Shown piece by piece: positions 54,317 through 64,000 of a stretch of 64,000 nucleotides of DNA. The DNA is taken from NCBI RefSeq assembly GCF_001029265.1, contig NZ_CP011856.1, forward strand, positions 806,001 to 870,000, in the 5' to 3' direction. Position numbers and translations under genes: made by a program. Every line of letters starts with the position of its first letter. Position 1 is the first letter of the stretch. The notes beneath the pieces were generated by a model. The model made no database searches, was not told the origin of the DNA, and worked only from the letters and a program-made list of their open reading frames with translations. The stretch comes from Spiroplasma eriocheiris. Lineage in GTDB: Bacteria > Bacillota_I > Bacilli_A > Mycoplasmatales > Mycoplasmataceae.

Positions 54317-55918
54317 CTACTCCACCTCGTCTTCTAATTTAGATTGTGCTACTTTGGAAATTTCATTTTGAATAATTGTCTTCTTAATTTTATTTTTAGC
54401 ATTAAAAATTTCAGGACTATTAGCTAGCGCCGAAATGATTGGCACCAGAATTCCTAACATTAATGCTAAGATCGAAATATATCATGGGTTAGTTGTTGTT
54501 GAAATTACAAAATCATAAATTGAAAAGCCAATAATAATGAATAAAACAACCGGAATGACATAATACATCATTAGGCGGTATAATGTTCCTAATTTAATTC
54601 AAGAAACTTTATTGTTATATTTAATTAGAACATCTAATTTTTTAGCTTTATGAACAAAGAAGATTACTTGCGCAAATGATACTAAAATTAGATCTAACCC
54701 CGCAGCTAGTAATTGGAAGGAATTAATTAACTGGTAAGTATTTTCAAATACTAATGCTAACCCAACCATAATGATTAATGCACATATCCCAAAAATAACT
54801 CGCCGCTTTTTAAAATGATACTGGGTTTCAATTGCATCGACAATAACTTCGGTATTTCCAACCGTAGTACTTAACCCTGCAATAAACAAGGCTAAGAAAA
54901 AGAGAATTCCTAAGAAGTTGCCAAATCCCACCGCAGTATTTTGGTTAATAATATGAAAAGTTTCTGGAAGCACATTAAAGACAAACACCATTGAATCACT
55001 ACCAAATTTATTTTTAATTTCTTGTTGGAATAATAAAATATTAGTTTTATCACTTATACTATTATTAACAATTGCCCCCGATGAACCGAAGATAAAAATT
55101 AAGTTAGTAACTGATAAAAACAAAATCCCAATTACTAATAAATATGTTTTAGAAGTATTATCTTGGTTGTGCGGAGCAACACCAGCAAAACGCATCATCA
55201 TTCCCATTCCTAATGAAGTGGTAAAGAATGCTAAGGAAAAAACACTACTTCAAGTTTGGGTTGTTCCTAATTTTTTTAGATTATCTTTTAAAAATAAAGT
55301 TGCTAACCCTTCTTTACTGCCCGGAACAGTTAAAATATAAATTGCTAAAATAAAAATAATAATAAATAATAAAGGCATAAATACTTTGTTTAATTTTTCA
55401 ATTCCTTTAACCCCAAATGATAAGATTAGTCCCACTAAAATAACAACTAAGAGAAAGGCTAAAAATACAATTCATTGAAAACCACCATGCGTGCTAACAC
55501 CAAAACCACCACTCTGCAAAATATGCTTATTAAAAATGTTGCCACCCATATCATTAATAAGACTGGGACTAAATTCAATTCCAATTGAAACAATTGTATA
55601 ACCAACTAAAACTGAATAATAAATTGAAATAATAATCATTAAGGTTGACTGAAACCATCCAATAAATTTGCTTACTTTAACATTTTCTTTTTCAAAAATA
55701 TTAATTACACTTTTACGACGTAAGTTTCCTAAATTAAATTCAAAGATTAATAACGGAATCCCAACAATAATCATTGCAACAATATATAGCAAGAAAAAAT
55801 AAAATCCCCCGTTCTTATTAATATAACCAGGTAATCCTCAAATTACCCCTAGTCCAATTGCTGCTCCTAAAGAAGAAACAATAAAACCAACTTTGCTCAT
55901 TTGCTTTTTCTTATTCAT
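54317..55918 (-). CDS. Neurotransmitter:sodium symporter (NSS/SNF family)
   Basis: A 533-residue transporter with about 12 hydrophobic helices. The N-terminal signature MSKVGFIVSSLGAAIGLGVIWG (first 20 of which match TM1 of LeuT-like proteins, with the unwound GAAIGLGxxW) is clear, and QTWSSVFSLAFFTTSLGMGM is the TM6 region. Transports an amino acid with sodium; the MetS-like small subunit next to it suggests methionine or alanine. Several Trp are TGA. AGGAGATGAC precedes the ATG. Confidence 0.92.
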
Positions 55919-56084
55919 AGTCATCTCCTAACTTTTATAATAAAATTTTAACTATTATGGAAAATAAGATAAATTTATAAAAATTTTTATCTTTTATATT
56001 AAATAATTCTACCATGATTTTGATAATTTGTCATTAATTTTAGATCTTTTTTTATGACCTTAAATTTTAATTAACTGGTAAAAG

Positions 56085-56115
56085 AAAGAAATCTCTTTAT
56101 AAATAAAGAGATTTT
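56085..56115 (-). terminator. Terminator after the FIVAR-type lipoprotein
   Basis: AATCTCTTTAT and ATAAAGAGATT form a stem on the minus strand followed by TCTTTCTTTT. Confidence 0.75.
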
Positions 56116-56138
56116 TCAATATAATATTTAATTAAAAA

Positions 56139-56837
56139 TTAGTTTGTTTCTGATGATGTATCATCTGCTGAATTATTAAAATCATCAATTGCTTTATTTA
56201 AAGCAGTCAAAGCATCTTTTGCTGCAACTTCATCAGTAACTTTTTCTGCTATTGCAATTGCATCTTGTAAATTTTTAAAAGCAGCAGCAGTTTTTTTACC
56301 TTGTTCAATTTTTTTAGCTTCAGCAATTTTAGCTTTTAAAGCATCCAAATTAGGTGTTTTTTCTTGGTCACCACCATCAGGTTGGCTTAATTGGATAACT
56401 TGTTTAGCCATTACTGTTAATGCTGGAACTTTTGGTAGTTCGCCTTCTTGAGGGATCTCAATTTTTCCTTCCATTTTATTTAAAATTAAAGTAATTTCAG
56501 TGGCTCCTTGTTTTGCTTCCACAGTAAATGCATATGCTAATACATTTCCCGCTTCGTCAATTGAGTTTTTAAAATCTTTTGTTTCTTGGAATAATGCTAA
56601 AATTGGTTCACTCTCTTGTTGCTGTGCTGGATCTAGAACAAATCAAGTTGGATCACCAGTGATGCCTTCTTGAGTTGTAGTATCAGCAACAACTTTTCCA
56701 TCAGCAATCTTACCATCAACAAATGTTAATTGACTAATTTCTTCTGAATTTTTATCTGATTTATCACAAGCAATAACTGAACTTGCCCCCATTGCTGTTA
56801 AACCAACAGCTCCTAAAATAGCTAATAACTTTTTCAT
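56139..56837 (-). CDS. Lipoprotein with a C-terminal FIVAR-like helical domain
   Basis: A 232-residue lipoprotein. The leader MKKLLAILGAVGLTAMGASS and lipobox SVIAC (Cys about 24) are typical of Spiroplasma. The middle part is polar. From about residue 170, NLDALKAKIAEAKKIEQG to ALTALNKAIDDF looks like a FIVAR/GA-type three-helix module seen in surface adhesins. This is a pattern-based guess. AGAGAGGTAAT precedes the ATG. The lower GC-skewed Ala/Lys use differs from the accessory lipoproteins at 37-40 kb. Confidence 0.8.
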
Positions 56838-56877
56838 TCAATATTACCTCTCTTATTTTGTATTTATAAGAAAAACT

Positions 56878-56930
56878 TAAAAAAGACCCATAATCATCAT
56901 AATAAACCTACTATAATAATTACTGGGCCT
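56878..56930 (-). terminator. Imperfect long hairpin with T6 tail
   Basis: GGCCCAGTAATTATTAT pairs imperfectly with ATGATGATTATGGGTC on the minus strand and is followed by T6. It lies about 75 bases past the ribF stop and in front of the lipoprotein gene, so it could end ribF transcription or be part of the lipoprotein leader. Confidence 0.5.
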
Positions 56931-57004
56931 AATGCTTTTCATAGTCTTAATTTAACAAAAAAAAGCAACGCTTTTAAATATTTTTGTAAAAATCTTACTA
57001 TTTA

Positions 57005-57901
57005 TTAGTTGCTGTAATTACTATAATGCTGTTTTCAATAACTTAAATCACTATTAACTAATTCTGATAATTCAGCAATGGAAGAAATTTTAATATTTGG
57101 CCGAATATATTCTAAAAACAAGACCCTAATTTCTTGACCATATAAATTCATATTTTGATCAATTAAATAAGTTTCAACTGCTTCTTGGTTTTTACTATTG
57201 ACCATATAAGAAGTTAGCGAGGGATAAGAATGATTATTAATTAATGTTTCGCTAACATATACTCCGTAAGGTAATAAACACTTTCTTGCTAAATAAATAT
57301 TAGCTGTCGGAAAATTAATTGTTCGTCCCAATTTTTTACCATGGTCAACAACCCCGGTCACTGAATATGGAAAGGCTAATAATTTATTAGCATTAATTAA
57401 ATCATGGCTATTAGTAATTAAATTACGAATATAAGAAGAAGCAGGACTGGTTGGATCTCGTCTAATTATTGTAACATTATCTTTGCCAAAAAAATCTTGT
57501 AAAGTTTTAACATTCCCAGTTCTCTTATTACCAAAAGAAAAGTCTTGTCCAACTACTACTTTTTGGGCCCCGTATTTTTCTTTTAGAATGGTTAAAAATT
57601 GGTGGGCAGTTAAGTTAATAAATTCATCATTAACAATACCTTCCAAATAATAATCAAAACCCCGAGCAGCAATTAGTTCTTGCTTAACTTTGTTTTCCAT
57701 TAGTTTAGTATTCATTTTTTTAAAGTAATCACTAACGCTTTCTGATAATGTAAAAAATAACGATAATAAATTATTTTTGTGGGCACTTGCTAAAGTAGCA
57801 TTGATAACTTTTAAATGACCTTCGTGTAAACCATCAAAAAAACCTAAGCATACGATTTTGGGAGTATTATCAAAATCTTTCTTTCATCTTAAAATTTGCA
57901 T
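57005..57901 (-). CDS. ribF: Bifunctional riboflavin kinase / FAD synthetase
   Basis: Makes FMN from riboflavin and FAD from FMN. The 298-residue protein has the N-terminal nucleotidylyltransferase (CLGFFDGLHEGHLKVI near 20, with a Phe-Phe-Asp-Gly-Leu-His signature; VVGQDFSFGNKRTGN near 110) and the C-terminal kinase (GVVDHGKKLGRTINFPTANI near 180). It follows truB by 4 bases. No strong ribosome site is visible; coupling to truB is likely. FMN from it is needed by NrdI. Confidence 0.95.
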
Positions 57902-57905
57902 AATT

Positions 57906-58811
57906 TTAGTTTTCACTTTCACTTTCTAATTTTTTAACATTAGGGTCAGGAGTTCAAATTCCCCGTTGGGAAGCAAACACATGACGACCAATATGTTTAT
58001 AAATTGCTAATACTTCTTTTTGTTTATTAATAATAAAAATAATGGGATCAGTATGGTTAATAATTACAATTGGTTTCCCGTGCTTAATTTCATCTTCATA
58101 ATGGTATAACAATAATGGTTGCTTATTAATAAATAACGCATCATACATTGAAATAATATGTTTAGGCTCTAAATTTTCAATTTTAACAGCTCTGGTTAGG
58201 GTAAAATTTCCTGATAAAGTTCGAGTTAATTTACTAACCGTAGCAATTGTTCCCAGTTTATCAGCAAGATCAATCACTAAACTACGAATATAAGTTCCTT
58301 TTGAACAAATAACACTAAATTTAATAATATGCTGATGGGAATTATATTCTTTTAGTTTAATTTCATGAATTGTTACTGTGCGTGGTTTGATTTCAACATC
58401 CTGATTTTGGCGAGCATATTCGTATAATTTTTTACCGTTTACTTTAATAGCTGAATATTTAGGGGGATATTGTTCATATATAAAACCATTAAACGCGGCA
58501 AAAACTCTTTTAATTTCTTTTTTCTTTAGTTTCCGTGGTAGTTCTTCTTTAATAGTTTCTCCCGTAATATCACCACTATCGGTTTCTTGAAATAATTTCA
58601 TTTCCACATCATAAACCTTATTAGCGCTTAATAAATATTCACTAATTTTTGTTGCATTGTTAATTAACACTACTAATAAACCCGTTGCCAAGGGATCTAA
58701 CGTTCCCGCATGTCCAATTTTTCGCACATTTAATTTTTGTTTGATTTCTTGGATCACTTGATGGCTTGTTTTACCCTCTGGTTTATCAATTAAAATAACA
58801 CCATCTTTCAT
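57906..58811 (-). CDS. truB: tRNA pseudouridine(55) synthase
   Basis: Forms pseudouridine 55 in the T-loop of tRNAs. The 301-residue protein has the catalytic KIGHAGTLDPLATGLL (about 31-46, essential Asp) and GTYIRSLVIDLA near 180, plus a C-terminal domain. The C-terminus passes one TGA Trp and ends in SESESEN. AAAGGGG precedes the ATG. truB-ribF is the conserved order. Confidence 0.96.
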
Positions 58812-58894
58812 CTGCTAAAACCCCTTTAAGTCTGTACTTTAATTCATTATATCATTTAATTTGTTCTAAATTAGTTATATTTTACTAAAAAATC

Positions 58895-58923
58895 TTGATA
58901 ATTTTTCATAAATAATTTATTAT
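58895..58923 (+). promoter_or_regulatory. Promoter of the first candidate small RNA
   Basis: TTGATA at 58895-58900 and TATTAT at 58918-58923 are spaced by 17 bases; TATAAT at 58921-58926 overlaps. The predicted start is at about 58930, exactly where a long hairpin begins. Confidence 0.65.
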
Positions 58924-58929
58924 AATTGC

Positions 58930-59135
58930 GTATGAAAAATAATTATTGTTACATTTATATCTTTCTTACAAATTATTAATGCCTTTCCTTTTGTGCTTAA
59001 TAATTATTCTTTTGTAGCAGTATTTAAAAAATAATTATAATCTTAAAATAGTTTGTTTTTCATACACTTATATTGAAGGGCAGATTTGGTTTTCTAGGCT
59101 GTTCATTTTACCAAATCTGTTTTTTTTTTTTTTTA
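58930..59135 (+). ncRNA. Candidate 6S-like small RNA
   Basis: About 200 bases of plus-strand RNA with its own promoter and a strong terminator, and no open frame. The ends pair (GTATGAAAAATAA with the TTGTTTTTCATAC region), enclosing a large internal bubble, then a second stem (CTTACAA / TTTTGTAG and AATTATTAA / TTAATAATT) with a pyrimidine-rich loop. That rod with a central bulge is the shape of 6S RNA, which binds RNA polymerase. Its terminator is CAGATTTGGT / ACCAAATCTG with T15 at 59119-59134. No coding gene lies in 58812-59435. Confidence 0.6.
59090..59135 (+). terminator. Strong terminator of the small RNA
   Basis: CAGATTTGGT (59091-59100) pairs with ACCAAATCTG (59110-59119) and is followed by about 15 T. 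Confidence 0.85.
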
Positions 59136-59232
59136 TTTTAACAAAAATTACGACCACTATTAAAACCTTGAATTTTAAGGCTCTAAATGTTGTTAAAATA
59201 TATCAAATTGTCAAAATTTTGCAAAATTACTG

Positions 59233-59260
59233 TTGCATTTTTAAAAATAAGTGATATTAT
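59233..59260 (+). promoter_or_regulatory. Promoter of the second candidate small RNA
   Basis: TTGCAT at 59233-59238 and TATTAT at 59255-59260 are spaced by 16 bases. Confidence 0.55.
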
Positions 59261-59266
59261 TTAATT

Positions 59267-59442
59267 GTCTTAAGTAGACAAAACAATAAGTAAATTAAGA
59301 ATGCACATATAAAGAGAACATGTTAGGTAATTATTATATTTTAAATATAATAGAACGAACGTTGACCGTGTATGATACCTAAATGGTCTTTTAAACAAAA
59401 TATCTCAAAAAAATAGTAGTGAAGACTACTATTTTTTATTTT
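59267..59442 (+). ncRNA. Second candidate small RNA, unknown class
   Basis: Between a promoter and the bidirectional terminator at 59408-59440 lie about 170 bases of plus-strand sequence without an open frame. TTAGGTA pairs with TACCTAA, enclosing a smaller hairpin (TATTATATTT / AAATATAATA). It lies right after the 6S-like RNA and convergent with coaX. It matches no RNA class I know. Confidence 0.45.
59408..59440. terminator. Bidirectional terminator between coaX and the second small RNA
   Basis: AAAAATAGTAGT pairs with ACTACTATTTTT around GAAG, flanked by A and T runs. The coaX stop codon at 59436 is at its edge. Confidence 0.8.
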
Positions 59443-60203
59443 ATTAAATTATTATGGTGCAAAGCATATACTAATCCCTTAAATAATAAGAGTTTATCAA
59501 ATAAATAATTTGATAATAACTGCTCAAAATGATAACTATTTCCCCCAGTAATTACAATAATGGGGTTTTTTAAATGAACAACAATTTCATCAACAAGGGC
59601 TCTAATTGCTAAACCATGACCTTTGACCAGACCAATATTAATAGCTTGTTTAGTATTCTTACCAATATAGGCATCTTCATAGGAAATCTCAAATTGTTGC
59701 AATAATTGTGCACGAGAAAACAAGGCTTCACTGGCTGTTGCTAAGCCAGGCATAATAACTGTTCCTTCAAATTGATGGTTCTTAACCATTGTAATGGTGG
59801 TGGCGGTTCCCATATTAATAACAACACTATCATTTTTATTAAACTCATGATAACTAGCATAAGCAGCAGCTAATAAATCAGCACCTAAATTACGGGGATT
59901 AGGAACATTAATTGTAAAATCATCAAGAACTAAATTTTTTTTCAGTTGGTAAAATGCCAGATGGTGATTACTTGCTAAATCACGAATAACTCCATCCCAC
60001 ATTGGACGGACAGAAGATAAACAAATTAATTTAATCATTGTTCATGTAATACCAATTCTATTAAAAGCAGCATTAATTTTTTGCAATAAGTGTTTTTCAA
60101 TAATTAAATTTTGACTTGGTAAGGTTAAAAAATGATTAATTTCTTGGCCATCATAATTAGCAAACTTGATGGCAGTATTCCCAATATCAATTAATAAGTA
60201 CAT
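59436..60203 (-). CDS. coaX: Type III pantothenate kinase
   Basis: Phosphorylates pantothenate, the first step to coenzyme A. The 255-residue protein has the ASKHA-fold phosphate motifs of CoaX: LIDIGNTAIKFA at the N-terminus, NLGADLLAAA near 115 and VINMGTATTITMV near 135, and VITGGNSYHF near 225. A TGA Trp occurs at IGITWTM. AAAGGAG precedes the ATG at 60203, one base past the coaBC stop. It supplies the next enzyme, CoaBC. Confidence 0.94.
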
Positions 60204-60204
60204 A

Positions 60205-61368
60205 TTATTGCTCCTTTTGCTGTAAAAATAAAATTTCATTGATAATTGCTTTCGCAATTCCTAATTTTGAACTATTATCCACCGGTAACGTTCTTGTTTT
60301 TGATAATAAAATAATTTTATTTTCCTCACTATTCATTGCTGAAATTTCGTTAACGACAATTAAGTCTAAATTCTTCTGTATTAACTTTTCTTTCGCATAT
60401 TCTAAGTCAAAATTATTTTGGGCACTAAACCCAACTAAAAATTGGTGTGTTTTCTGCGCTCCTAATTCTTTTAAAACATCAACATTTGCTGTTAATTTGA
60501 CTTCCAACTCCGGATGAGTTTTTTTGCTAATTTTCCCCGTTAGCGGATCAGCAATTTGGTAATCATTTAAAGCGGCACAAGCAATCACGATATCTTGCTC
60601 GGCATAATTTTTTAACATTACCTGGAGCATTTCTTGGTTAGTGGTTACTTTTGTGGTTGAGTAATTTATGGGGATATCAACATCCCCTTGTACAACAGTA
60701 AGGTCGGCTTTTGCTCACTGTAAAACATGAGCTAAGGCATCCCCCATTTTACCCGATGAATTATTTGTTATGTAGCGAATGCCATCAAGATAAGTTCTCG
60801 TGCGACCAAAGTTCAATAAAACTTTACGATTTTGAAACTGGTCTTGGAAAGAAAAATACTCTTCGACATGGGTCAAAACATCTTCTCATCCCCACGCACG
60901 ACCAATACCATAAATTTTACATGCTAATAACCCATATTTAGCTGGTAAAACTTCCACCCCATCCCTGGTTAGAGTTTCTAAATTACGTAAATTAGCTGGT
61001 GAATTATACATTACCGTATTCATCGTTGGAAATACCATTTTATAAGCATCCGTGGCACTATATACTAAACTTGCTAAACTATCCGTAAAACCATTCGCAA
61101 TCTGAGCAATAAAATTATGGGTCGCAGGATAGCAAATAAATAAATCACTATCTTTGGCAATCCCAATATGCTCAGAGGGATCATTTTTACTATAATAGTC
61201 ATGAGTAAAAATTTCAGTATTAATTTCTGCCGGTAGATTTTCTAAAAAATGCAGAGCTCCTTTGGTAAGCACTAACTCAACATGGTATTTCTTTTTTAAA
61301 GCTTCATATAATTTTAACCCCTTAAAAGCAGCAACACTACCAGTAATTGCTAATACAATCTTTTTCAT
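60205..61368 (-). CDS. coaBC: Phosphopantothenoylcysteine synthetase/decarboxylase
   Basis: Bifunctional enzyme for the second and third CoA steps, 387 residues. The N-terminal flavin decarboxylase (CoaC) has ITGSVAAFKGL near 9, the active-site His in PATHNFIAQIANG near 85, and PTMNTVMY near 125. The C-terminal synthetase (CoaB) has FGRTRTYLDGIRYITNNSSG near 200 and VGFSAQNNF and KNLDLIVVNEI. Trp codons in the joining region are TGA. AAGGAGA precedes the ATG. It forms an operon with coaX. Confidence 0.95.
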
Positions 61369-61419
61369 TTTCTTGTCTCCTTAATTTTGCCTTGTTAAGG
61401 TTATTCTATAATATAATGG

Positions 61420-61452
61420 CCAAGAAAAAAAGAGATAATTATAATTATCTCC
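61420..61452 (-). terminator. Terminator after the three-gene operon
   Basis: GGAGATAATT and AATTATCTC form a stem on the minus strand followed by T7, directly after the stop at 61453. Confidence 0.85.
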
Positions 61453-61944
61453 TTACTCATCATCTTTTTGCTCTTCACTTGGAATTAAATTATAGCCTTC
61501 TAGTAATTCTTGAAATTCATCATCTAGCGCTTCTTTATTAATAAATTCTGCTAATTCTTTTTGATTAATTTGAAATTCCCCATTATTTTTTTCAAGATTT
61601 TCAATAATTTCCGATACTTTGTTAAAATTACTTTCGTTGTCTTTACTTACCATAATTGCTTCTTCAAATAAAATTTTAGCAATTTCTGTTAAAGTTCCGT
61701 AAATTGTTTTTTGTAAATCACTAATTATTAAAATTTTGTCCCCGATCAAGCGATAATTTTGTTGAGCTACCGCCAATGTCTTTTTTAGATGAGGATTACT
61801 TGCTAAAAATTGTTCAAAATCTTTATTATTATCTAAAACAATTTTTGTCAATTCGCCCATTGCCTTTGATAATTCTAAAAAGCTGTTTTGAACATCTTCA
61901 ATTAAATCGTTGCGTTGAAGCAAACGCTCATAACTATTAACCAT
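61453..61944 (-). CDS. Hypothetical helical protein, third gene of operon
   Basis: A 163-residue protein that is almost wholly helical, with predicted coiled coils and an acidic C-terminus (LIPSEEQKDDE). Unrecognised. I chose the ATG at 61944, which overlaps the stop of the gene before it by 8 bases; a longer frame to 62007 would overlap the neighbour by 71 bases without a ribosome site. Its context is a helical protein and an NTase-like protein. Confidence 0.7.
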   Translation of the reverse strand: MVNSYERLLQRNDLIEDVQNSFLELSKAMGELTKIVLDNNKDFEQFLASNPHLKKTLAVAQQNYRLIGDKILIISDLQKTIYGTLTEIAKILFEEAIMVSKDNESNFNKVSEIIENLEKNNGEFQINQKELAEFINKEALDDEFQELLEGYNLIPSEEQKDDE

Positions 61945-62416
61945 TCTTGTGGTACCCCGAGCGAATTTTTTTAACCGCTTGTGAACGTAAATCTTGCAAG
62001 TTTTCATTTCACATCATTCATTCTAAATAACGGAAATAAAAAGTTTTAACATAATTTAATTTTTGACCATATAACTCCTGAGCAACTAACTTAACTTTTT
62101 TTAAAATTTTAATATAAGTATAGTGTAACTCGGGTTCTTTTTGATAAAGACGTTGGTAAGCATCAGCATATTCTTTAACTAGCCCACTAATGGTATGTTC
62201 TAAACTACGAGTTTTTTCGATAATAATGCGTTTCATAATATCATCTTTTTCTGTCATTGTATAATTACCATTCTTCTTAATATAATATAATTTAATTTCT
62301 AATGATAAGATTGGATTAATTTGGTTCACAATATTTTCGGTTTCCACAATTAAAGATAGTTCTTTAATAACAGCATTATAGAATGGACTACCCCTACCAA
62401 TTTCATTACTTTCCAT
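61937..62416 (-). CDS. Hypothetical helical protein, second gene of operon
   Basis: A 159-residue mostly helical protein, unrecognised, rich in Lys, Glu and Tyr. It reads through two TGA Trp codons (YLEWMMWNENL) to end at TAA 61937. AAGGAGAG precedes the ATG at 62416. The gap to the NTase-like gene is 149 bases. Confidence 0.75.
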
Positions 62417-62565
62417 ATTTTCTCTCCTTATTAGACAAATATTTTTCTGCAACTCAATATAAATAATAAATTTATATACTATTAATTTTATCCTATTTTC
62501 TTAAATTATGAAAATCATTTGAATTATATTTTTATCATTTTATTAATGACTTAATTATTAAAAAA

Positions 62566-63903
62566 TTAAGTATCATATCCAATAATATAGTCATCATTTT
62601 TTAGATTATCCACCGAAGAAATAATTGCTTGGATTTTCATATAGTAGTTAGTCCCAGATAAAATTGGATATTTTCGATCAAAATAAGTTTTAATATATGT
62701 TAATTTTTGCCGATAAGTTGTTAATCACTTGTGGGCAATTAAATTTAATTCTTCCATAATTTCGCGTTGATTAACACTAATCGCATCTTTCCGTTTTTCA
62801 GGATCTAGTTTTTTAAATAATTCAGTTGCTTTCTTTTTAAAATTAATCGCATAGTCAATAAAACCAACCACTCCTTCAATTTTAATAGGAGTCACATAAA
62901 TCCCTAAATCATGGGAACGACAATAATCATATTGAATGCGAGAAATTTGGGAATTTTTTAATTCATTCTGAACTATATTTAAATCATTAAATTCTTTAAT
63001 ATTATAAATTTTAAAATCAACATAGTAATCATATGGTGTTAAAAAAACACTATTAGTATACCAACTATAACGAGAAATTGATTCAAAAATTTCTTCTTCA
63101 ATAAATTCAAACTCACGGAAATAATAAGTTTCTGAACGTCAAAAACGCTCTAAAATATAAAAGATTAATTCTTCGCCATCAATATTTTTATTAAACCAGT
63201 TTTTTTGATAGTTAATATTATTATATTTTTCTAAGTCCTTTTTCTCAAGGCGATTAATACTATCAATCTTCTGCAAAAAAGCATCATAGCGTTTGATAAA
63301 ATATTCATAAAATCAACGCAAAACTAGGGTGTATAAAATATAATAATAAGCAAAGTCTCCTTTTAAGACATATTTAATTAGTTTAACTAAACATCGCAAT
63401 AAATTATTTGAAATTTTATTAGCTTTGTTAAAATGCTGGACAACCTGAATCATATTATCAGTTTTTTCCACCCCGTTGCGTCAAAAAAAGTAATCAAGTT
63501 TCCCATTATTATTTTTATAACAAAACGGAATAATACGAACTTTAATGGTAACTTCCTCTTCAACTAAATATTCTAAATAACCATCATTTTGCGTATTTTT
63601 TGAGTCAGTGTAATTATTATTTTTACGAATTTCACTAGCAATATTCTGAAACATTTTTTCCCGCAAACCAGTTGCTGTTTTTGGCAAGTATTTAACAACC
63701 GCAATTTCTAATTCAATCTTTTCATATTTTGTTAAGGTTTTACAGCCAAATTCGCCAAGGGCAATTGTTTGATAACCATATTTTTTAAACGCCTGGCGGT
63801 AATTATCAAAAATTGTTTTTAACTTTCGTTTAATATTGGTCTGTAAATTAAAATGTTTACTAACAATACTATTCAATTCTAAAAACTTTGGTTTCTTGTC
63901 CAT
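62566..63903 (-). CDS. Degenerate nucleotidyltransferase-like protein
   Basis: A 445-residue protein with an N-terminal region like pol-beta/CD-NTase folds. IALGEFGCKTL (about 46-56) resembles the hG[GS] loop; nine residues after the Cys comes ELEIAVV, an acidic [DE]h[DE]h pair. The third acid should lie in a strand like VDVVP, but here it reads VRIIP (about 122), with Arg for Asp. The remainder is helical and Tyr-rich with no known domain. The assignment is from motif spacing only. AAGGAC precedes the ATG; a TATAAT at 63954-63949 is the likely promoter. Confidence 0.5.
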
Positions 63904-63948
63904 CTGTAGTCCTTCTTCTATTGAATTTAAAAATTCCTCTTCTTATTA

Positions 63949-63954
63949 ATTATA
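63949..63954 (-). promoter_or_regulatory. -10 element of the NTase-like operon
   Basis: TATAAT on the minus strand, 46 bases upstream of the ATG at 63903, with a weak TTAAAT 17 bases further up. Confidence 0.4.
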
Positions 63955-64000
63955 TCTTGAATTAAAAAATTATTTAATGTTAATTATTGTATTATCTTGA

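Noticed and set aside
60239-60941. Plus-strand frames opposite coaBC
   Set aside because: Antisense shadows without initiation signals or recognisable products.
1-64000. tRNA, rRNA or CRISPR arrays
   Set aside because: I looked for repeat-spacer patterns and tRNA-like cloverleaf blocks and saw none; short genes could still be missed without a scan.

Overview
The window is chromosomal DNA of a wall-less mollicute, almost certainly a Spiroplasma. TGA must be read as tryptophan throughout: ftsZ, pheT, ileS, rpsB, lepA, nrdE and many others are whole only under that code. The sequence is AT-rich, there is no peptidoglycan synthesis in the division cluster, and the lipoproteins start with the Spiroplasma-type MKKLLAILG leader. 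All genes except rnhC, one ABC transporter pair and two candidate small RNAs are on the minus strand, so most operons read from high to low coordinates.

Region 1 (1-4700) holds pfkA-pyk and rpsB-tsf with a small membrane protein. The rpsB mRNA has a structured leader and its protein has a long C-terminal extension. Region 2 (4841-13600) holds a membrane gene with one internal stop, divergent acpS and rnhC, and the T-box-controlled operon ileS-lspA-rluD-rhomboid-like-comEB. Region 3 (13596-20383) is the division cluster mraZ-rsmH-ftsA-ftsZ-sepF-ylmH-divIVA under a promoter packed with MraZ boxes, then yceD-rpmF and a small secreted cysteine-containing protein. Region 4 (20700-34930) holds an ABC-2 transporter pair, an EamA-like permease, T-box-controlled pheS-pheT, the operon ygjP-like/nnrDE/giant FtsX-like permease, and a four-helix membrane protein.

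Region 5 (35100-46000) is accessory: secreted proteins and lipoproteins, a putative export operon (single-pass surface protein, permease, ATPase, lipoprotein), and a 1.3 kb IS3-family element with clear inverted repeats and a 4-bp target duplication. Several genes here are broken by single-base shifts or in-frame stops. Region 6 (46050-54320) holds lepA, rpsO and the ribonucleotide reductase genes nrdF-nrdI-nrdE. NrdF carries the Val/Pro/Lys substitutions of the metal-free, DOPA-radical (class Ie) enzymes, and a cobalamin riboswitch lies upstream of the operon. Region 7 (54317-64000) holds a sodium symporter with its small subunit, a lipoprotein with a FIVAR-like domain, ribF and truB, two candidate small RNAs, coaBC-coaX, and a three-gene operon led by a degenerate nucleotidyltransferase-like protein.

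The most interesting signal is the cobalamin riboswitch coupled to a class Ie reductase. It suggests this organism switches off its metal-free reductase when B12 is available, presumably because a B12-using alternative or uptake system lies elsewhere in the genome. No CRISPR array, rRNA or tRNA gene was recognised.
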